NCBI GenBank assembly: GCA_947165615.1
Contig: CAMVBD010000096.1
Coordinates: 1-6,196 of the forward strand
Source: an uncultured Clostridia bacterium
GTDB lineage: Bacteria > Bacillota > Clostridia > Oscillospirales > Acutalibacteraceae
Direction of reading: 5' to 3'
DNA: 6,196 bases
This document shows positions 1-5,674 of this stretch, piece after piece. The notes under the pieces are model-generated. The model saw only the letters and a program-made list of their open reading frames with translations, was not told the DNA's origin and ran no database searches. A program made the translations under genes and the position numbers. Every line of letters starts with the position of its first letter. Within the stretch, counting starts at the first letter, position 1.

Positions 1-438
1 CATATCCTTATAGTAAGCGTAGTTGAGCTTGGTGTCGGTAAAGCCGTCGTCCACACCGAGGAGGTCCAGCGTGACGGCGGTCGTCATGCCGGGATAGGTG
101 AAGGGCCAATAGGTGGCGCTTTGGTCGGTCATATCCATAGGCGCATTACATCCGACCGCCTGGGCGATCTGATAAGGCACGCAGCCCTGGACGTTTCTGA
201 GGTGGTACAGGCCGTACTGGCCTTCGCCGTCGGGCATGTAGGAGCCGTCCTCGTCAATGTAGAAGCCCTCCGCGCCGCAGCCGCGGGAGATGCTGTCGCC
301 GATGGCGAGATACCCGCCCTCGGTCCCGTACTGGTGTACGGTCTCGGGCGTCGCGGCCGAAACCGCGACGGCAAGGGTGCCGAGAAGCAGCAGGGAGGCC
401 AGCAGAACGGCAAGGATTTTTTTCGCGTTGTGTTTCAT
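1..438 (-). CDS. Secreted SGNH/GDSL-type hydrolase, N-terminal 146 residues (partial at window edge)
   Basis: The frame opens with ATG at 438 and runs without a stop to base 1, so only the first 146 residues are seen. AGGAGG at 450-445, 6 nt upstream, fixes the start. Residues 1-28 form a Sec signal peptide: MKHNAKK, a Leu/Ala/Val core, and an AVSA-A cleavage region, so the mature enzyme should be exported or surface-bound. Residues 43-50 read YLAIGDSI, the block I motif of SGNH hydrolases, with Ser49 as the expected nucleophile. The oxyanion Gly and Asn blocks and the catalytic Asp/His lie mostly beyond the window. Family members are esterases, lipases, acyl-thioesterases or carbohydrate deacetylases; the substrate here is unknown. 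It lies 50 bp downstream of the GH3-family gene with no visible terminator or convincing promoter between them, so co-transcription is likely. Family assignment is fairly secure; specificity is not. Confidence 0.85.
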   Translation of the reverse strand, partial: MKHNAKKILAVLLASLLLLGTLAVAVSAATPETVHQYGTEGGYLAIGDSISRGCGAEGFYIDEDGSYMPDGEGQYGLYHLRNVQGCVPYQIAQAVGCNAPMDMTDQSATYWPFTYPGMTTAVTLDLLGVDDGFTDTKLNYAYYKDM

Positions 439-488
439 AAGGATCCTCCTTACTAAAATTTTCTATGTGAAGGGTTTAACGCGCGTAG

Positions 489-2171
489 TCAGGCTTCCGT
501 CTCGGGAAGCAGGCGGGAGAGGAAAAACTCCCGCTTTTCGGGGTTGTCGAGCGAATGGACGGGCTTTAACTGCGAGGCGGACGCGCCGCGGGACAGGCAG
601 AGCTTTGCCCATTCGTCGTGGGTGCCGGGCGCCTGCCGCCGGACGACAAGGCGTTCGATAAAGAACTTTGCCCGCTGCCCGGGATAGCGCCGGTTGCACC
701 GGCCCATGTATTCCTCGATTTCGTCAATGCAGGATTCCAGGTCCAAGTCGTCCGCGCCCTCGACTGCCAGCGCGTAGCGGCTGGGCGCGACGGAGTCGTC
801 CTGATAGAACAGCCAGTGCCCGATGTGGGTATCGTGCGCCTTTTCGAGCATCTCGATCGTGTTTCTGGCGTCCTCCTCGCTGAACTTTTCGCCCGCGATA
901 TTAAAGAGCTGGCCCTTGCGGTACACGAAGGAAATGAGCGGGCATTTGCCGCGGAAGCCCTTGACCTCGATGACGTCCTTGAGACGGTAGCGGTAAAGTC
1001 CCGCGCGGGTGGTGATGAGGATCTCGTACTTTTCGCCTGCCTGCAGCTGGTCGAGGGTGAGCGTACGCTCGCCGTTTTCACCGAAGGGGATGAATTCATA
1101 AAAGCAGGAGTCGGTCAGAAGCTGCATATCGGTGCTCTCGAGTTCACAGCAGGCCGCGACAAGTCCCTCGGACGCGCCGTAGATCGAAAAGTCGAAGGGC
1201 ACGCCCTCGGCGACCGCCCGCACCGTGTCTGCGGCGGGCTTGAACGAGGCGTTGCCGATGCCGCAAAGCACCGTCAGATTCGGCCAGATACGCCGGAGCA
1301 GCGTCTCGTCAAAGCCCTGCTCAAACTGACGTCTCAGATACGCGGCGCGCTCGGGCATGGGCTTAATGTATTTCATCAAAGCGGCCTTGACCTCGGGCTT
1401 TAAGTCCACCGTGTCGCTGATGACGCCCTTTTCCATGTCGTCGACAAGCGTTTTCCAGTTTTTGCGGAGGTAGGCGAGCTGGCTGACGTTGACGCTGAAA
1501 AAGACCGAGAAAATAAAGGTCACGTCGGGGTCCGCAAGGGCGAACCGGTAAATGGAATAGACGTAATCGCCGTCGTGCATATCGAACAGCGTCTTCGGCA
1601 CGGTCAGAATAAACGGGTAAAACGCGCCGTACTCCCTTGCGCCGATCTCGGCGATGTTGCTGCAGGGCAGACCGTTCGGCAGGCACTCGTTGGTCGCAGG
1701 GGACAAAAACACGCCGCGTCCGGGCTGATACCGTTTCCCCTGCCGCTTCAGTTCCTTGGCGCCTAATGCCAGAGCCCGGGTCCAGGTGTAGCGCACGTAC
1801 GCCTTTAAGGAGGCGGCGCTTGCGGGGATGTACTTCGGCACGCCGGACGAACCGGAGGTCCTTGAAAAGCCGAGGATCCTGGAACTTGTCAGCACGTTTT
1901 TCTCGCCGTTTTTGACCCGCTCGATCATGGGCGCAAAGTCCTCATAGTTCGACTGCGGGACCTTCTCTTTGAATTCCTCGATGGAGCGGATTTTTCCGAA
2001 CCCGTGGGCTTTGCCGTACTCGGTGTTCCGGTTTTCTCGCAAGATCCGTTTCAGCAGGGCGGCGTTGACCTTCATTGGGTTTTCGGACGCTTTTTCCAGA
2101 CGTCTCAGGCTCATGTTGCCTTTTACGACCATCAGCCGCATGGCGGCGCGGCTCAGCATTCTCTTTAACAT
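489..2171 (-). CDS. GH3-family acyl-acid amido synthetase (adenylate-forming ligase)
   Basis: A 560-residue cytoplasmic protein that looks full-length for the GH3 family (PF03321), a branch of the adenylate-forming (ANL) enzymes. Plant members activate a carboxylic acid such as indole-acetate, jasmonate or a benzoate with ATP and join the acyl group to an amino acid. Visible motifs are a Ser/Gly-rich phosphate loop RTSGSSGVPKYIP (104-116), an A5-like YGASEG (331-336), LYRYRLKDVIEVKGF (392-406) with Asp399 placed as the ribose-binding Asp, and the hinge-like NIAGEKFSEED (424-434), followed by a C-terminal lid domain. There is no signal peptide. The start at 2171 has an AAGGGAAG ribosome site just upstream. 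The frame stays open to a TTG at 2255, but that TTG lies inside the promoter repeat and upstream of the -10, so it is rejected. Acyl substrate and amine partner cannot be predicted from sequence. Confidence 0.9.
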   Translation of the reverse strand: MLKRMLSRAAMRLMVVKGNMSLRRLEKASENPMKVNAALLKRILRENRNTEYGKAHGFGKIRSIEEFKEKVPQSNYEDFAPMIERVKNGEKNVLTSSRILGFSRTSGSSGVPKYIPASAASLKAYVRYTWTRALALGAKELKRQGKRYQPGRGVFLSPATNECLPNGLPCSNIAEIGAREYGAFYPFILTVPKTLFDMHDGDYVYSIYRFALADPDVTFIFSVFFSVNVSQLAYLRKNWKTLVDDMEKGVISDTVDLKPEVKAALMKYIKPMPERAAYLRRQFEQGFDETLLRRIWPNLTVLCGIGNASFKPAADTVRAVAEGVPFDFSIYGASEGLVAACCELESTDMQLLTDSCFYEFIPFGENGERTLTLDQLQAGEKYEILITTRAGLYRYRLKDVIEVKGFRGKCPLISFVYRKGQLFNIAGEKFSEEDARNTIEMLEKAHDTHIGHWLFYQDDSVAPSRYALAVEGADDLDLESCIDEIEEYMGRCNRRYPGQRAKFFIERLVVRRQAPGTHDEWAKLCLSRGASASQLKPVHSLDNPEKREFFLSRLLPETEA

Positions 2172-2220
2172 GACTTTCTTCCCTTGGCGCGTATTGTCGG
2201 ATATCCTACGCCGTAATTCT

Positions 2221-2254
2221 ATTATATAGGGGAAAGTCCAACAGATGTCCAACA
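2221..2254 (-). promoter_or_regulatory. GH3 operon promoter with tandem TGTTGGAC activator box
   Basis: On the minus strand TGTTGGAC occurs at 2254-2247 and again at 2243-2236, an 11-bp period. Nine bases then precede a perfect TATAAT (2226-2221), which lies about 50 bp upstream of the GH3 start. There is no consensus -35 at 17 bp from TATAAT; the hexamer there is GACATC, inside the repeat. A fallback reading is TTGGAC-18-TATATA. Tandem repeats replacing the -35 are typical of sites for SARP or PhoB/OmpR-type activators. The same element precedes the phosphodiesterase gene. The repeats and -10 are seen directly; activation is inferred. Confidence 0.78.
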
Positions 2255-2289
2255 AGAACGCGGCGGAATGTCAAGACGGGTTGTCGCTT

Positions 2290-2308
2290 TTGTGAATAAA
2301 TTGTGAAT
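2290..2308. repeat. TTGTGAAT direct repeat with 11-bp period
   Basis: TTGTGAAT occurs at 2290-2297 and 2301-2308, separated by AAA. It lies in the gap between the response regulator stop and the GH3 promoter, roughly 40 bp upstream of the TGTTGGAC boxes. It has the same 11-bp period but a different sequence and no -10 nearby. It could be a distal regulator site or chance in AT-rich DNA. The rest of the gap 2256-2326 shows no hairpin terminator for the kinase-regulator operon. Confidence 0.35.
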
Positions 2309-2326
2309 TTTGGCAGAAAAACGGTC

Positions 2327-3133
2327 TTACAGATCCCGCATCAGCCGGTTGCGCGTTATATACGCCTCGGTCATGTTCGCCCAGGGGTAGGGGCTCATGT
2401 ACTCGCCGCGGTAGGCGTTGACCGAGTCGGCGTCGCCCTGCAAAAAGCGGTACAGGTCGCAGTCCACAAGTTCCGTGCGGATCCGTAGATTGCCCTTCTT
2501 CATTTCAAGGACGTCCTCGATCCCGGCGTCGGTCAGGGTATGCTTCAGGCTGCGGATGATGACGTCAAGCTGCTTCTGCATGGAGCGGTCGTAGTCGCCC
2601 TCCTCCCAAAGCGCCGCGAACACCTCGGCTCTGGTGACGCTTTTGCCGCCGCGGTCGATGAGGTAGGCGAACACTTCTTTGGCTTTGGAACGGCTGAACG
2701 CGACGGCGACGCCGTCCACGGTGACCTCAAAATTGCCGAAGGTCTGCACCGAAATGCGTTTTGTCCGCCGGGTCCTGTGCTGACCGAGCGCGTATTCCAC
2801 CTCGCCCGCGAGTTTTTCGCGGCTGATGGGCTTTAAGAGATAGCCCGACGCGTGCAGCGAAAAGGCCTCCACCGCGAATTCGGCGTACCCGGTCAAAAAA
2901 ATGATGGCGGTGTCGGGGCTTTTTTCCTTGATTTTTGCCGCAAGGGCAAGCCCGTTCATATCGGGCATATCGATATCCAAAATGGCTATGGCCGCGTCGT
3001 GTCCGCCCAGGTATGCCAGCGCTTCCTCTGCGCGGGTAAACCCGACGGCGTCGTCCAGCCCCGGCAGTTCTTTGCAAAGGGAGACGGTGAGCTGCAGCAC
3101 CAGCGGCTCGTCGTCCACACAGATCGCGATCAT
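2327..3133 (-). CDS. Response regulator: receiver domain plus SARP-like winged-helix DNA-binding domain
   Basis: A 268-residue transcription factor. Residues 1-118 are a receiver domain: acidic Asp7/Asp8, phospho-acceptor Asp53 in LDIDMPDMNG, Thr81 in FLTGY and Lys101 in LLKPI, so the phosphorylation site is intact. Residues 128-218 match the winged helix (Trans_reg_C) of SARP/OmpR regulators in its SARP form: TFGNFEVTVDG, then SRSKAKEVFAYLIDRGG and VTRAEVFAALWEE. The tail, with DCDLYRF and YRGEYMSPYPWA, resembles the start of the bacterial transcriptional activator (BTAD) domain, but the protein stops about 45 residues into it, so that domain is truncated. The ATG overlaps the kinase stop as ATGA (3133-3130), with AAGGAG 8 nt upstream inside the kinase gene, indicating coupled translation. 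Its DNA-binding fold suits the 11-bp-spaced TGTTGGAC repeats of both flanking operons. Domain calls are strong; the target assignment is inference. Confidence 0.93.
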   Translation of the reverse strand: MIAICVDDEPLVLQLTVSLCKELPGLDDAVGFTRAEEALAYLGGHDAAIAILDIDMPDMNGLALAAKIKEKSPDTAIIFLTGYAEFAVEAFSLHASGYLLKPISREKLAGEVEYALGQHRTRRTKRISVQTFGNFEVTVDGVAVAFSRSKAKEVFAYLIDRGGKSVTRAEVFAALWEEGDYDRSMQKQLDVIIRSLKHTLTDAGIEDVLEMKKGNLRIRTELVDCDLYRFLQGDADSVNAYRGEYMSPYPWANMTEAYITRNRLMRDL

Positions 3134-4386
3134 GCTTCATTCTCCTTTCCGGCGGGGATCGTAATGGTCACCGTCGTGCCCCGTTCGGGGTCGCTTTCGA
3201 TCGTCAGTTTTCCGCCCGCCAGTTTTTCCACCCGCTCGCGGACGTTGCGGATGCCGATGTGGGTCTCGTCCGCGGTCTCTATGCTTTTGACGTCAAAGCC
3301 CCTCCCGTTATCGGTGATGGTGATGACGTGGGCGTTGTTTTTCTTTTCGGTCCGGACGTTTACCAAGCCCTTATCCCGAATGCGCACGCCGTGGCGGATG
3401 GCGTTTTCGACCAGCGGCTGGACGGTGAGCGCGGGCAGTGAAAAGGCGCTGTCGGCAATTTCGTATTCGACCCGGATATTCGGAAAGCGCAGACGCTCGA
3501 TCTCGGCGTAGACGCGCGTGTGTTCCAGTTCTTTTTCGATCGGGACCGGGTCCGCGCGCCCCAGAGAGTCGATGTTCTGCCTGAGGTATACGCCGAACTT
3601 TTCAAGCGTGTCGAACGCCCGGTCGGGGTCGGTGCGGCACAGCGCCTGAATGGTGGACAGGGTGTTGAACAGGAAGTGCGGACTGATTTGCGACAGCATG
3701 ATCCGGATGCGTCCCTCCGCCGCCAAAGCCTGCTCATGCGCCCGCGCAAACTGCAGATGGAGCCAGATGTAATAAAACAGGCTGCACGAGACCATGACGA
3801 CGGTCAGAAAACTGACGTAGGGGTTTTTCGGCAGGTTCATGTCCACAATGGCCCCCGCAAGGTTCAGGGCGACGCAGAAGATCGGCAGCAGCGCCTCGGG
3901 ACGCGGACTGTCGCGGTATTTTTTCAGCACCTGAATGACGTGGAAGGCCAGCAGACCGAAACTGAGCACGGTGCAGGCGAGATACAGAGGCCCGCGGAAA
4001 AAGTGCCCGTTTTGGTAGGTGAAGGTCAGCGGCGTGAAAAACGCCGTGAGATACAGCGCGGCGTTGAGCCCGATCAGACCCCACAGGAGCGGCTGCTTCT
4101 TTTTTTCGCTGACGATCCGGATAAACAGCACCGGCACGACGGGGCGCATACAGTAGCCGTAGGCGGACATCGCCACGCGCACGCTGTCCGGGAGCCGTAT
4201 TCGTTCGGCCTCGGCCTCCAAAGTGTCCAGCGCGATCAGACTCAGCAAAACGCCTGCGATCAGCAGCAAGAGTTTTTTGTCCCGCTTTTCGATGTACGGG
4301 TCCCGAAGGGCGGCAAAGGTCAGTCCCGCCAACTGCAAAAGCAGCGGCAGCAGGATCACGGCGTGCGCAACAAGCGTTTCGTTCAA
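3130..4386 (-). CDS. Multi-pass membrane sensor histidine kinase, LytS/YehU (His_kinase PF06580) type
   Basis: A 418-residue kinase that should autophosphorylate and pass phosphate to the regulator encoded next. The first 211 residues hold about seven hydrophobic segments (near 8-26, 38-54, 74-91, 99-118, 132-152, 166-182 and 190-211) with no sizeable extracellular domain, suggesting sensing within or at the membrane. A short helical linker leads to the H-box QISPHFLFNTLSTIQAL with His237 as phospho-acceptor. The ATPase part has the N-box VQPLVENAIRHG (Asn328), DNGRGFD (359-365) and GIRNVRERV (378-386). The start is TTG at 4386 with AGGAGG (4400-4395) 8 nt upstream; no ATG lies near, and the next in-frame Met is residue 73, which would remove membrane segments. 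It is first in a two-gene operon and overlaps the regulator by 4 bp. Related kinases often pair with LytTR regulators; this partner has a SARP-type domain instead. The ligand is unknown. Confidence 0.94.
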   Translation of the reverse strand: MNETLVAHAVILLPLLLQLAGLTFAALRDPYIEKRDKKLLLLIAGVLLSLIALDTLEAEAERIRLPDSVRVAMSAYGYCMRPVVPVLFIRIVSEKKKQPLLWGLIGLNAALYLTAFFTPLTFTYQNGHFFRGPLYLACTVLSFGLLAFHVIQVLKKYRDSPRPEALLPIFCVALNLAGAIVDMNLPKNPYVSFLTVVMVSCSLFYYIWLHLQFARAHEQALAAEGRIRIMLSQISPHFLFNTLSTIQALCRTDPDRAFDTLEKFGVYLRQNIDSLGRADPVPIEKELEHTRVYAEIERLRFPNIRVEYEIADSAFSLPALTVQPLVENAIRHGVRIRDKGLVNVRTEKKNNAHVITITDNGRGFDVKSIETADETHIGIRNVRERVEKLAGGKLTIESDPERGTTVTITIPAGKENEA

Positions 4387-4394
4387 TTCCTTTG

Positions 4395-4400
4395 CCTCCT
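4395..4400 (-). promoter_or_regulatory. Ribosome binding site deciding the TTG start of the kinase
   Basis: AGGAGG on the minus strand lies 8 nt before TTG (4386-4384). It is the only strong Shine-Dalgarno sequence near the 5' end of the frame and supports a non-ATG start. Confidence 0.75.
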
Positions 4401-4411
4401 GTTCCTTTCCG

Positions 4412-4443
4412 ATTTCTATGGTATTACATTTCTATGGTATCAC
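4412..4443. repeat. 16-bp tandem repeat overlapping the kinase promoter -10
   Basis: ATTTCTATGGTATTAC (4412-4427) is followed directly by ATTTCTATGGTATCAC (4428-4443), 15/16 identical. On the minus strand each copy contains ATACCATAGAAAT, and the upstream copy supplies the kinase -10 TACCAT. The second copy falls around the expected transcription start. It may be an operator or a duplicated -10 region. It is unrelated to the TGTTGGAC boxes. Confidence 0.6.
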
Positions 4444-4462
4444 AGATCGTTTTTTCTGTCAA
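4434..4462 (-). promoter_or_regulatory. Sigma-A-like promoter of the kinase-regulator operon
   Basis: On the minus strand a perfect -35 TTGACA (4462-4457), a 17-nt spacer and -10 TACCAT (4439-4434, 4/6 to consensus) precede the kinase start by about 48 bp. The -10 lies in a 16-bp tandem repeat. The perfect -35 suggests expression not dependent on the TGTTGGAC-binding activator, unlike the two flanking operons. Confidence 0.65.
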
Positions 4463-4526
4463 TGAATAAAAGCCCCCGCTTTGTCCCTCAGACTCGCCTG
4501 ATTTCGGTAAAATCATAAAAAACCAA

Positions 4527-4569
4527 ACCGGAAGAATAAAAATTTTGTAAATCTTTTTGTTTTTCCGGT
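4527..4569. repeat. ACCGGAA ... TTCCGGT inverted repeat flanking an AT-rich tract
   Basis: ACCGGAA (4527-4533) and TTCCGGT (4563-4569) are exact inverse complements separated by 29 AT-rich bases containing AAAAATTTT. The right arm abuts the TGTTGGAC boxes. The loop is long for a terminator; a paired protein site or an AT-rich upstream promoter element is more plausible. A related TTTCGGTAAAA sits near 4502. Its function is unknown. Confidence 0.3.
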
Positions 4570-4574
4570 AAATT

Positions 4575-4608
4575 TGTTGGACATTTGTTGGACATCGCGT
4601 GTTACAGT
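4575..4608 (+). promoter_or_regulatory. Phosphodiesterase operon promoter with tandem TGTTGGAC activator box
   Basis: TGTTGGAC occurs at 4575-4582 and 4586-4593; the full 11-mer TTTGTTGGACA is repeated perfectly (4573-4583, 4584-4594). Nine bases after the second box is TACAGT (4603-4608, 4/6 to TATAAT), exactly where TATAAT sits in the GH3 promoter. An alternative -10, TAAAAT (4608-4613, 5/6), lies 14 nt after the box. There is no canonical -35 at 17 bp, so an activator is expected. The 20 bp from the leading TT to the end of box 2 differ from the GH3 element at one position. Confidence 0.75.
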
Positions 4609-4641
4609 AAAATAGTCAAATTATCCGAAGGGGAGATGTGA

Positions 4642-5637
4642 ATGAAAAAACTTTTCTGTCTGTTCCTTTCTGTTCTGCTTGCCGCCCTTTGTGTCGTTCC
4701 CGCGTTTGCCGCGGAGAACACCAAGTCCTTCGGCGGCTATGATCACGTCTTTATCATCGGCGTGGACGGGGCCGGTCAGTTCTTCCGGGACGCCGACACC
4801 CCGAATTTTGACCGGATCTTTGCCGACGGCGCCGTGGACTATACCGCCCGCACCGAAACCATCGCCGTCAGCGCGCAGAATTGGGGTTCCATCCTGACGG
4901 GCGTGTCCTATCTCCGCCATCTGATGACGAACTCCTCCGCCGCAAAGCGCGAGCGGGATTCCTCCACCCGGTACCCCACGATTTTCAAGTACGTGCGCGA
5001 CGCGTACCCGGACGCCCAACTCGCCTCCGTCGTCAACTGGAACGTCATCAACCACGGCATCATCGAAAACGACCTCGGCGTGTATGAGTGGACCGGCAGC
5101 GACGAGGAGGTCACGGATCACATCTGCGCGTATTTCAACAACGGCAACGCGCCCAAACTCTTTTTCAGCCATTTTGACGGCGTGGACGCGGTCGGTCACG
5201 AACTCGGCAGCCGCTCTCCCGCCTATTATGAAGAGATCTCAAAGGTAGACGGTTATATCGGGCGCATCTATGACGCGCTGGAAGCCGGCGGCCTGCTCGA
5301 AAACGGTCTGTTCATCGTCGTGTCCGACCACGGTCATCTGCGTCTCGGCGGCCACCTCGGCGCCAGTGCCCGCGAGTCCTACACCACCGTCGCCGTCAAG
5401 GGCAAAACCGTTGTTCCCGGCGGCGCCTTTGCCAAGGATACCCGCAACCGCGACGTCGCCGCCATCGCTTTGTACGCGCTCGGCATCGAACGCCCCGCCC
5501 ACATGTCCGCGGTCGTTCCGGCGAATCTGTTTTCGGACGTTGCCGGCGAAAAGCGCGCGCTGTATCCCGATCTCATCGACGCGATCACCGCAAGGTTTTT
5601 CCTCATCATTACCAAACTGACCGCGCTGCTCCACTGA
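4642..5637 (+). CDS. Secreted alkaline-phosphatase-superfamily phosphodiesterase/phosphatase
   Basis: A 331-residue exported hydrolase. Residues 1-23 are a signal peptide (MKKLF, hydrophobic core, PAFA-AEN). The mature protein shows the metal-site series of the type I phosphodiesterase/nucleotide pyrophosphatase group (PF01663-like): Asp42 in IIGVDGAG; the nucleophile region VSAQNWGSILTG (76-87) with Ser77 as likely nucleophile; DAVGH (172-176) giving Asp172 and His176; VVSDHG (217-221) giving Asp219 and His220; and His228 in GGH. Together these suggest a two-metal, probably zinc, site hydrolysing a phosphate ester or diester outside the cell; sulfatase activity is less likely. The protein ends in a hydrophobic stretch (309-330), perhaps membrane-associated. 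AAGGGGAG 6 nt before the ATG supports the start. It is divergent from the kinase operon and carries the TGTTGGAC promoter element. The substrate is not predictable; related proteins act on nucleotides, lipids and phosphonates. Confidence 0.88.
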   Translation: MKKLFCLFLSVLLAALCVVPAFAAENTKSFGGYDHVFIIGVDGAGQFFRDADTPNFDRIFADGAVDYTARTETIAVSAQNWGSILTGVSYLRHLMTNSSAAKRERDSSTRYPTIFKYVRDAYPDAQLASVVNWNVINHGIIENDLGVYEWTGSDEEVTDHICAYFNNGNAPKLFFSHFDGVDAVGHELGSRSPAYYEEISKVDGYIGRIYDALEAGGLLENGLFIVVSDHGHLRLGGHLGASARESYTTVAVKGKTVVPGGAFAKDTRNRDVAAIALYALGIERPAHMSAVVPANLFSDVAGEKRALYPDLIDAITARFFLIITKLTALLH

Positions 5638-5674
5638 TCCCATCTGCCGACTCTGCAAGAAACGGAGGTATTTT

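Noticed and set aside
439..488. Separate promoter for the SGNH hydrolase
   Set aside because: The 50-bp gap is AT-rich but shows no -35/-10 pair at proper spacing and no TGTTGGAC box; read-through from the GH3 gene is simpler.
618..1403. Plus-strand open frame of 261 codons opposite the GH3 gene
   Set aside because: It is an antisense shadow of a gene with clear family motifs; no domain or promoter supports it.
2172..2255. 28-residue N-terminal extension of the GH3 protein starting at a TTG at 2255
   Set aside because: The TTG lies inside the TGTTGGAC repeat and upstream of the TATAAT, so it would not be transcribed from that promoter. ATG at 2171 has a ribosome site.
2291..2299. DnaA-box match TTATTCACA on the minus strand
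   Set aside because: A single match, in AT-rich DNA and within a local repeat, with no cluster of boxes, no dnaA/dnaN and no unwinding element; not evidence of an origin.
3520..4518. Long plus-strand open frame of 332 codons opposite the kinase gene
   Set aside because: It is antisense to a well-supported kinase, rich in Gln, Arg and His as expected from the opposite strand of GC-rich coding DNA, has no recognisable domain, and runs across the divergent promoter region.
4527..4569. Inverted repeat considered as a rho-independent terminator
   Set aside because: The 7-bp stem has a 29-nt loop with no U-tract after it, and no gene reads into it from either side, since the flanking genes are divergent.
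4621..5199. Minus-strand open frame of 192 codons opposite the phosphodiesterase 5' half
   Set aside because: It overlaps a signal peptide and active-site coding sequence on the other strand and shows no family motif.
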